NCBI GenBank assembly: GCA_045660545.1
Contig: JAZREA010000021.1
Span: 62,001 to 126,000 of the forward strand
DNA: 64,000 nucleotides
DNA from: JAZREA01 sp045660545
GTDB taxonomy: Bacteria; Bacillota; Clostridia; Monoglobales; Firm-18
Direction: 5' to 3'
The position numbers and the translations under genes are program-made. Under the pieces are notes generated by a model that saw only the letters and a list, made by a program, of their open reading frames with translations, was not told the DNA's origin and did no database searches. Numbering within the stretch: the first letter of the stretch is position 1; every line of letters begins with the position of its first letter. Below are positions 58,014 through 64,000 of this stretch, piece by piece.

Positions 58014-59540
58014 TTATACGGTATGTAAATATTTTGGTGCAGAAATATCCTTTTTCTCAATTTCCTGGAAAGGATACAGCGGAGAAGGTATTTTACTAAA
58101 CGGCAAGTCTTGTAAAACAGGTCCTGCTGCACCGGGAGTAGCTGTGTTGCATACCATATATGATACAGGCTCATATCCTGCACGAAGCGATGTACAAGCC
58201 TTTACAGAAACGACTCTGCACAATGTCGGCTCAATTCCAAAGCCTCTGTAAAACTGTAAGTCTCCGTTGTTCTCAGCGTTGCTTGTTAAAAGAATCTGTA
58301 TTTGGCCAACGGTAATTACCGCACACTTGCCCAGATATCTGTACTGTCCACGCTCTGCCGGTCCCTGCATAGTAAATGTTCCTTTGTGAAGGCTCTTAAC
58401 CTCTGCGTCTTTAACCAACACAGGCTTGCTGAGCAAAGGAGCTATACTTGCGCCAAGCTCAAAGTCGCCTATTCCGCCGACTCCAAGTTCAAATGCAAGC
58501 TCTATTGCCTTTTTGTCGTTAATGGAAACTGCCGCAGACAAAGTGTCCTTGTAAGGAAGCAGGTGTTCAATAACCGTAGCACAGTCACCACACGCACCCG
58601 CGTTTGGAGAGTCTGCCGAATCTACGATAACCACCGGCTTATCCTCAGGGTTTTTAATAGCCTCTTCGATTACCTCGTCAATCGTCATAAGAGGTTCGCC
58701 CTGTATATCTTCTCTGATATCGAACTCGTCTTCCGCAAGTTCAAGAGCAATCTTCTTAGCTTTCTCCTTGTCATCTGCAACTACAACAACAGTTGATGCA
58801 AAGTCAACAATATCCATCCAAGGCTGTGCCTGGAAAATTGTAAAGTCTATAATTTCCCCGCTGTTTTGCATAGCCCACGCCTTGTCCATAAGCTCTTTAA
58901 GCTTGCCCTTTGATGTGGTGTATGCGTGAGCAGGTGCTATAACGGGAATCCTTACGGTGCAAGCGTACATCTGCTTTCCCTCAACCTTATCCATCGCCAA
59001 AGACGCCGCACGGCAGCCCACTTCGTAGTGGTCGATGTGCGGATATGTACGGTAACCGCATACAAAGTCCACGTTGTTAGCAAACTTGTCGGTTATGTTA
59101 GCGTGCAAATCGCAGGAAGCCGCAATCACAACGTCGTCACCAACCAAAGAACGAATGCTCGACAAAATGTCTCCGCAAACGTCGTCGCTTACATCAGAAA
59201 CCGTAGCTCCGTGTAGCGAAACCACAACCGCATTAAGCGGAAGCGCTTCTTTAATAGCTTTTAGAGTCTTCTCTACAAAGCCGTCAACAACCTCGTGGCT
59301 GACAGGAGCGCCACTTTTCGCTCTCATACGGATACCGCCGATAGCTGTATACTCCCTTTTCTTCAAGGTTTCAAGCATACCTCTTACCGTCTCTCCCGCC
59401 TTGCCGTTAGAGTTTACAAGATCTTCGCCCTCGTATATTCCTGCGCGCACAAAGTCATCATACTTTGCAAGCACAGGATTAAATGAGTTGGATTCCTGCA
59501 AAAACTCACAAACAAAAACCCTCTTTAACTGTTTGTCCAT
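58014..59540 (-). CDS. M81/MlrC-family metallopeptidase-like protein
   Basis: The 508 residues match the MlrC (microcystinase C, DUF1485) family: VFVCEFLQESNSFNPVLA with a metal ligand, VVSLHGATVSDVSDD, SCDLHANITDKF, CGYRTYPHIDHYEVG, then the C-terminal domain with VDSADSPNAGACGD. The natural substrates of most members are unknown. It is the first gene of a two-gene unit with the DeoR regulator, which hints at a role in sugar- or glycerol-linked catabolism. Confidence 0.88.
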   Translation of the reverse strand: MDKQLKRVFVCEFLQESNSFNPVLAKYDDFVRAGIYEGEDLVNSNGKAGETVRGMLETLKKREYTAIGGIRMRAKSGAPVSHEVVDGFVEKTLKAIKEALPLNAVVVSLHGATVSDVSDDVCGDILSSIRSLVGDDVVIAASCDLHANITDKFANNVDFVCGYRTYPHIDHYEVGCRAASLAMDKVEGKQMYACTVRIPVIAPAHAYTTSKGKLKELMDKAWAMQNSGEIIDFTIFQAQPWMDIVDFASTVVVVADDKEKAKKIALELAEDEFDIREDIQGEPLMTIDEVIEEAIKNPEDKPVVIVDSADSPNAGACGDCATVIEHLLPYKDTLSAAVSINDKKAIELAFELGVGGIGDFELGASIAPLLSKPVLVKDAEVKSLHKGTFTMQGPAERGQYRYLGKCAVITVGQIQILLTSNAENNGDLQFYRGFGIEPTLCRVVSVKACTSLRAGYEPVSYMVCNTATPGAAGPVLQDLPFSKIPSPLYPFQEIEKKDISAPKYLHTV

Positions 59541-59605
59541 AGTTATAACTCCCCCTATATCCCTTAAATAATTAATAAATTAACCCCATAGGAATTTGCA
59601 TATTT

Positions 59606-59634
59606 ATTCTACAACAAAACAAATGACTTGTAAA
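59606..59634 (-). promoter_or_regulatory. Promoter of the M81-deoR unit
   Basis: On the minus strand TTTACA (59634-59629) and TAGAAT (59611-59606) are 17 bp apart. Its -35 box overlaps that of the rnhA promoter on the other strand. Confidence 0.65.
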
Positions 59635-59656
59635 GACCCTATTTTTATGGTACTAT
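59628..59656 (+). promoter_or_regulatory. Promoter of rnhA
   Basis: TTGTAA (59628-59633) and TACTAT (59651-59656) are 17 bp apart. The -35 is shared almost base for base with the divergent M81-deoR promoter. Confidence 0.6.
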
Positions 59657-59691
59657 ACATATGTAGTTATTAATAATACGGATGTGATTGT

Positions 59692-60135
59692 GTGAAAACA
59701 GTGTATCTTTATACCGACGGCGCATGCAGCGGCAACCCCGGCCCGGGCGGCTACGGCGCTATTTTAAAATATAATAATTATGAAAAGGAAATCTCCGGAG
59801 GCGAGCAAAACACCACCAACAACCGAATGGAGCTTACGGCTGTTATAAAGGGGCTCGAGGCCTTGACCGAAAGGTGCCACGTCGTACTTACAAGCGACTC
59901 GAAGTATGTAATTGACGCGCTTGAAAAAGGATGGGCTATCGGTTGGAGACAAAAGGGCTGGATGCGTTCTAAAAACGAAAAGGCGCTAAACCCCGACCTT
60001 TGGGACGTTCTTTTAAAGCTCGTAGAGTACCACGAAATTGAGTACCATTGGGTTAAAGGGCACGCAGGCCATCCGGAGAACGAAAGGTGCGACGCTCTGG
60101 CTGTCGCGGCAATAGAAAAGTTTAAAAATGTGTAA
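59692..60135 (+). CDS. rnhA: Ribonuclease HI
   Basis: This enzyme cuts RNA in RNA-DNA hybrids. The 147 residues show all four catalytic acids: Asp in LYTDGACSGNPGPGGYG (about residue 8), Glu in NNRMELTAVIKGLE (about 46), Asp in TSDSKYVIDA (about 68) and Asp in HPENERCDALA (about 132). The start is a GTG at 59692. Two strong terminators follow. Confidence 0.95.
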   Translation: MKTVYLYTDGACSGNPGPGGYGAILKYNNYEKEISGGEQNTTNNRMELTAVIKGLEALTERCHVVLTSDSKYVIDALEKGWAIGWRQKGWMRSKNEKALNPDLWDVLLKLVEYHEIEYHWVKGHAGHPENERCDALAVAAIEKFKNV

Positions 60136-60138
60136 AAC

Positions 60139-60173
60139 AAAGCGGAGATAAGTCATCTTATCTCCGCTTTTTT
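60139..60173 (+). terminator. Terminator after rnhA
   Basis: AGCGGAGATAAG (60141-60152) pairs with CTTATCTCCGCT (60157-60168) around TCAT, followed by T6. Confidence 0.92.
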
Positions 60174-60180
60174 GCATAAA

Positions 60181-60215
60181 AAAATGGAAGAAACAAAGTT
60201 TCTTCCATTTTTATT
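60181..60215. terminator. Bidirectional terminator, mainly for rpsB-tsf
   Basis: AAAAATGGAAGAAAC (60181-60195) pairs with GTTTCTTCCATTTTT (60199-60213) around AAA, with A/T runs on both sides. On the minus strand it lies about 12 bp after the tsf stop. Confidence 0.9.
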
Positions 60216-60225
60216 TTAAAAATTA

Positions 60226-61122
60226 TTATTTAATCATGCTTGCAACTTCTGAAGCGAAGTCGTCATTTCTCTTTTCGATACCCTCGCCCTTTTCAAAGCG
60301 AACGAAATCTACAAGCTTAACGCCCTTGGATGCAAGGTACTTTTCAACCTTAAAGTTAGAATCCTTAACGAACTCCTGCTGGTTTAAGCAGTTCTGCTCG
60401 TAGAACTTGTTAACCTTACCGATAAGCATTTTTTCCAAAATGTTTTCAGGCTTGCCTGCATTTTTCGGGTCTTCCTTCATCTGTGCCAAGATGATGTGCT
60501 TTTCGTGTTCAAGGTCTGCTTCAGGAACAGTAGTCTTGTCAAGGTAAGAAGGATTCATAGCTGCGATCTGCATTGCTACGTCTCTTGCAGCTTCCTTAGC
60601 TTCTGGGTTTGAAAGGTCGCCTTCAACCTTAACCATAACACCGATTCTTCCGCCCATGTGGATATAGTCCACAACGCTACCTTCGAAACGAGCGAACCTT
60701 CTAAGGTTCATGTTCTCGCCGATTTTAGCAATCTTCTCTGTAAGCATATCCTTGATTGTAACAGATGCATCGTCAACATAAGCGGACGAAAGCAAAGCGT
60801 CAACGTCAGCAGGGTTTGTAGCGATAACCTGTTTTGCAATATTCTTAATAAGTTCCTGGAACTCTGCGTTTTTAGCAACAAAGTCTGTCTCAGAGTTAAC
60901 TTCAACCATAGCGGCAACGTTACCGTCTACCAAGATGTCAACCATACCCTCAGAAGCTATTCTGCCGGCCTTTTTCTCAGCTGTTGCAAGACCCTTTTCT
61001 CTCAAAAAGTCCATAGCCTTGTCGAAATCGCCGTTAGTCTCTGTAAGAGCCTTTTTACAGTCCATCATACCGCAACCGGTTTTTTCACGCAAATTTTTAA
61101 CATCTGCAGCTGTAAAACTCAT
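60226..61122 (-). CDS. tsf: Elongation factor Ts
   Basis: EF-Ts exchanges GDP for GTP on EF-Tu. The 298 residues have the N-terminal UBA-like region LREKTGCGMMDCKKALTE, VEVNSETDFVAKN (about 72) and two core subdomains. Codon choice is biased as in other highly expressed genes. It follows rpsB by 24 bp with AAGGAG upstream. Confidence 0.96.
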   Translation of the reverse strand: MSFTAADVKNLREKTGCGMMDCKKALTETNGDFDKAMDFLREKGLATAEKKAGRIASEGMVDILVDGNVAAMVEVNSETDFVAKNAEFQELIKNIAKQVIATNPADVDALLSSAYVDDASVTIKDMLTEKIAKIGENMNLRRFARFEGSVVDYIHMGGRIGVMVKVEGDLSNPEAKEAARDVAMQIAAMNPSYLDKTTVPEADLEHEKHIILAQMKEDPKNAGKPENILEKMLIGKVNKFYEQNCLNQQEFVKDSNFKVEKYLASKGVKLVDFVRFEKGEGIEKRNDDFASEVASMIK

Positions 61123-61146
61123 ATATATAGTCTCCTTTTGATTAAA

Positions 61147-61881
61147 TTATTCAGCGTCCGCTGCTGCTTCCTCGCCAGCTTCTTCAACTGACATAGATTC
61201 GCCCTGTTTTGCTTCCAAAACAGCGTTTGCTATACATTCAACAATCAACTTAACCGCACGGATAGCGTCGTCGTTACCCGGGATAACGTAGTCAACTTCT
61301 TCCGGATCACAGTTTGTATCAACGATTGCAACAACCGGGATGTTAAGTCTCTTAGCTTCAGCCATAGCGATTTTCTCTTTACGAGGATCTACTACGAACA
61401 TAACGCCAGGCATGTTCTTCATTTCCTTAATACCGCCGAAGTTCTTTTCAAGCTTTTCCATTTCTTTTCTAAGCTTCATAACTTCTTTCTTAGGCAAAAG
61501 GTCGAAAGTGCCGTCGTCTTCCATCTTCTGTAACTGATAGAGACGGTCAATACTCTTTCTGATAGTCTTGAAGTTTGTAAGCATACCACCGAGCCAACGG
61601 TTGTTAACATAGTACATGCCAACCTTTTTAGCTTCCTCAGTGATTGCTTCTTGAGCCTGCTTCTTTGTTCCGACAAAAAGGATGTCCTTGCCGTCCAAAA
61701 CAACGTCTCTTACGAAAGCGTAAGCATCCTCAATCTTCTTTGCAGTCTTCTGCAAGTCGATGATGTGAATACCGTTTCTTTCTGTGAAAATGTACTCTGC
61801 CATTTTCGGGTTCCATCTGCGAGTCTGGTGACCGAAGTGTACACCTGCCTCGAGCAGCTGTTTCATTGAAATTACTGCCAT
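61147..61881 (-). CDS. rpsB: 30S ribosomal protein S2
   Basis: The 244 residues begin MAVISMKQLLEAGVHFGHQ and include RRWNPKMAEYIF, DLQKT, FVGTKKQAQEA and VVAIVDTNCDPEEVDYVIPG. The C-terminus is acidic. I chose the ATG at 61881 with AAGGAGG 8 bp upstream; the frame extends to 61956 through the leader. A leader of about 115 nt (61882-61998) may hold S2-dependent control, but I see no leader motif I can name. Confidence 0.96.
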   Translation of the reverse strand: MAVISMKQLLEAGVHFGHQTRRWNPKMAEYIFTERNGIHIIDLQKTAKKIEDAYAFVRDVVLDGKDILFVGTKKQAQEAITEEAKKVGMYYVNNRWLGGMLTNFKTIRKSIDRLYQLQKMEDDGTFDLLPKKEVMKLRKEMEKLEKNFGGIKEMKNMPGVMFVVDPRKEKIAMAEAKRLNIPVVAIVDTNCDPEEVDYVIPGNDDAIRAVKLIVECIANAVLEAKQGESMSVEEAGEEAAADAE

Positions 61882-62004
61882 TTTAAAATTCCTCCTTGTT
61901 TTTATACCTCCGCCCTGCGTCATTTTTGTGCACAACCAAAAAAGGCAACAGCACACAAATCCGCCAAGCGTGTGTATTTTTAGCCGTTTTTACACAGCCT
62001 TGTT

Positions 62005-62033
62005 ATTATATCACATATTTTTTATGATTTCAA
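62005..62033 (-). promoter_or_regulatory. Promoter of rpsB-tsf inside the trmFO 3' end
   Basis: On the minus strand TTGAAA (62033-62028) and a consensus TATAAT (62010-62005) are 17 bp apart. The -35 lies within the last codons of trmFO. Confidence 0.75.
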
Positions 62034-63297
62034 GTGCTTTTTGCGAAATTTTTTCATATCTTTCCTTTTTATTCTTGATTCTCTCTTCCAAAGACGGCAA
62101 TATGCCGAAATTCACATTCATAGGCTGGAAGTTTTTGCCGCAGTATCCTGAGACATACTCGGCCAAAGCGCCGTGCGCCGTAGCCTTGTCGAACACCACT
62201 TTTTCCTTGCCAAGAGCCTTTTGCGCCGCGTTTATTCCGGCTACAAGTCCGCTTGCGGTGCTCTCAACATACCCCTCAACACCTGTTATCTGCCCTGCGA
62301 AGAATACGTCGGGGTGCTTTTTGACATTATATGTGTTGTCTAAAAGTTTAGGCGAGTTGATGTATGTGTTTCTGTGCATAACGCCGTAGCGCGCAAACGT
62401 TGCGTTTTCAAGACCCGGTATCATGCTAAAAACCCTTTTTTGCTCAGGGAATTTAAGGTGTGTCTGAAATCCCACGATGTTATACATAGTTCCCTCTTTG
62501 TTGTCTTGTCTAAGCTGTACAACCGCGTGATTTCTGGTACCGTCAGGTCTGTCAAGCCCAACAGGTTTTAGCGGCCCAAAGAGCAAGGTGTCCTTGCCCC
62601 TTTTCGCCATAACCTCCACAGGCATACACCCTTCAAAAACGTTGTTTTCAAAGTCTTTAAGCTCCGCGGTCTCGGCGTTTACCAAAGCTTCCCAAAACGC
62701 CTCGTACTCCTCCTTGGACATAGGGCAGTTGATGTAGTCGTCTCCGCCCTTGCCGTAGCGTGCCGCCTTGTAGGTTATGTCGTGGTCTATGCTGTCGTAC
62801 ATCACAATCGGCGCGGCAGCGTCAAAAAAGTGTAGGTATTCTTCCTTGTCTGTCAGCCTTTCAATCTCGCCTATCAGCGCGTCGGAAGTCAAAGGCCCCG
62901 TAGCTATAACAACTATCCCGTCAGGGATTTTCGACACTTCCGTGTTTAAAACAAGCTCGATGTTAGGGTGGCTTTTAATCTTTTCGGTAATCATAGCCGA
63001 AAAGCCTTCTCTGTCCACCGCCAAAGCCCCGCCCGCAGGGACGCGTGTTTTGTCCGCGCACTCCATAACAAGCGAGCCTAAAAGCCTCATCTCTTCTTTT
63101 AAAAGGCCAACAGCGTTTGACAGTCCGTCAGCTCTTAGCGAATTGCTGCACACAAGCTCGGCGAGCCCGTCGCTTTTATGTGCGGGCGATTTTTTGTCCG
63201 GCTTCATTTCCAAAAGCCTTACCTTCACGCCCCTGTTTGCAGCCTGCCAAGCCGCTTCGCAGCCCGCAAGCCCTGCTCCTATAACAGTTACCGTCAT
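62011..63297 (-). CDS. trmFO: Methylenetetrahydrofolate-tRNA-(uracil54-C5)-methyltransferase
   Basis: This folate- and FAD-dependent enzyme makes ribothymidine at position 54 of tRNAs. The 428 residues start with VTVIGAGLAGCEAAWQAANRG and contain the Cys-bearing AELVCSNSLRADGLSNAVG, RVPAGGALAVDR and the late FFAGQITGVEGYVESTASG. The start overlaps topA by 4 bp, the common topA-trmFO order of Firmicutes. Confidence 0.96.
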   Translation of the reverse strand: MTVTVIGAGLAGCEAAWQAANRGVKVRLLEMKPDKKSPAHKSDGLAELVCSNSLRADGLSNAVGLLKEEMRLLGSLVMECADKTRVPAGGALAVDREGFSAMITEKIKSHPNIELVLNTEVSKIPDGIVVIATGPLTSDALIGEIERLTDKEEYLHFFDAAAPIVMYDSIDHDITYKAARYGKGGDDYINCPMSKEEYEAFWEALVNAETAELKDFENNVFEGCMPVEVMAKRGKDTLLFGPLKPVGLDRPDGTRNHAVVQLRQDNKEGTMYNIVGFQTHLKFPEQKRVFSMIPGLENATFARYGVMHRNTYINSPKLLDNTYNVKKHPDVFFAGQITGVEGYVESTASGLVAGINAAQKALGKEKVVFDKATAHGALAEYVSGYCGKNFQPMNVNFGILPSLEERIKNKKERYEKISQKALEIIKNM

Positions 63298-64000
63298 CTG
63301 GTCTTAGTCTCCTTAACGTCTTCGTATCCACACTTTTCGTCAGCGCAATACGTCCTCTTTTTGCCTCTGAAACGGTTTTCCAAAAGTAAGCCGTTACACT
63401 TAGGGCACTTTTCTTTAAGCGGTGTGTCCCATGTCATAAAGTCGCAACCGGGGTTGTTTTCACAGCCGTAATAGGTCTTGCCCTTTTTAGATTTTTTAAT
63501 CAAAATCTTGCCGTTACACTTCGGGCACTGTGCGCCCGATTCTTTGACAATCGGCTTTGCGTTTCTGCACTCGGGGAAACCGGGACACGCCAGGAATTTT
63601 CCAAACCTGCCCATCTTATACACCATCATTCGTCCGCACTTTTCGCAAGGCACGTCGGAAACCTCGTCCTCTATCTTGATGGTACCTATCGCCTCTTCCG
63701 CAAGCTTGAGCGTCTTTTCAAACGGGCCGTAAAATTCCGATATAATCTTAACCCATTCTTCCTCGCCGTCCTCGACCTTGTCGAGCTTATCCTCCATATT
63801 AGCCGTAAACTCTATGTCAACTATATCGTTAAAATGCTCTTTCATAAGGTCGGTAATAATTGTACCAAGCTCTGTTGAATAAAGGGTTTTACCCTTTCGT
63901 GAGATATAGTTTCTTGCTAAAATCGTGGTTATTGTGGGGGCGTAAGTACTCGGGCGTCCGATTCCTTCCTCCTCCATGGTACGTATCAAAGAAGCCTCTG
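63294..64000 (-). CDS. topA: DNA topoisomerase I, C-terminal part (N-terminus off window)
   Basis: The frame is open from the window edge to its stop at 63294, giving the last 235 or so residues. The core segment ASLIRTMEEEGIGRPSTYAPTI and the domain around it are standard. The C-terminus has three Topo-C zinc ribbons: CEKCGRMM...CPGFPEC, CPKCNGKIL...CENNPGC and CPKCNGLLL...CADEKC. The enzyme relaxes negative supercoils. Confidence 0.95.
   Translation of the reverse strand, partial: EASLIRTMEEEGIGRPSTYAPTITTILARNYISRKGKTLYSTELGTIITDLMKEHFNDIVDIEFTANMEDKLDKVEDGEEEWVKIISEFYGPFEKTLKLAEEAIGTIKIEDEVSDVPCEKCGRMMVYKMGRFGKFLACPGFPECRNAKPIVKESGAQCPKCNGKILIKKSKKGKTYYGCENNPGCDFMTWDTPLKEKCPKCNGLLLENRFRGKKRTYCADEKCGYEDVKETKTR

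Noticed and set aside
61882..62004. Known rpsB leader motif
   Set aside because: Short complementary segments exist (GTGTA with TACAC), but I could not form a convincing conserved structure by eye.

Overview
The window reads as chromosomal core DNA from a spore-forming, probably anaerobic member of the Clostridia (Firmicutes). The main clues are spoIIE and bofA, HprK and RapZ, the block yybS-gdpP-rplI-dnaB-tilS-hpt-ftsH, a GTP-type PEP carboxykinase, a flavin/rubredoxin fusion protein, TagO, frequent TTG starts and AGGAGG-type ribosome binding sites. No prophage, CRISPR array, transposase or rRNA operon is visible. I cannot name the genus. All product names rest on motifs and family knowledge, because no database search was possible.

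Layout. 1-1500: tail of a heavy-metal P-type ATPase and a TetR regulator. 1.6-9.3 kb: an aromatic amino acid operon pheA-aroB-aroC-aroE/K fusion-aroA-tyrA-aroF, with one strong promoter and a perfect palindrome just downstream of it; aroD is absent. 9.3-13.3 kb: pyk, a cytoplasmic parvulin, a HAD phosphatase and a TIM-barrel isomerase. 13.36-13.6 kb: a probable structured noncoding RNA with its own promoter and terminator. 13.6-19.4 kb: yrzB, ruvX, rsmA, pckA, yebC, cca. 19.5-27.2 kb: a cysteine-rich miniprotein, MATE pump, trxA, Hrb-type rubredoxin fusion, apgM, tagO, trpS and gltX. 27.5-33.8 kb: xth, an EamA permease and hprK-php-glcK-murB-rapZ. 33.9-36.9 kb: a two-gene MFS plus 7-alpha-HSDH-like dehydrogenase operon lying between tRNA-Pro and a Val-Glu-Met tRNA cluster. 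37-45 kb: ftsH, hpt, tilS, dnaB, rplI, gdpP, yybS. 45.2-49.8 kb: spoIIE, a small unknown protein, bofA and an SLH-GH18 exported hydrolase. 50-53.2 kb: a sugar nucleotidyltransferase and an orphan GyrB/ParE-like topoisomerase subunit. 53.3-59.5 kb: a DeoR/MlrC pair and a glp-like oxidoreductase operon headed by four 11-bp iterons. 59.7-64 kb: rnhA, tsf, rpsB, trmFO and the end of topA.

The least conventional content is noncoding. Seven copies of a dispersed palindromic element, in a long form (about 235-260 bp) and a short form (about 80-125 bp), occupy five of the ten convergent gene junctions and no other kind of gap. They share a terminal sequence close to GGGCTGTAGCAAAATGCGCA and run to within a few bases of the flanking stop codons. 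They look like non-autonomous mobile elements that may serve as two-way terminators. Other notable signals are the structured RNA at 13.4-13.6 kb, a 14-bp hairpin that hides the bofA ribosome binding site, the iteron array before the glp-like operon, and the tRNA-bounded dehydrogenase/transporter pair.
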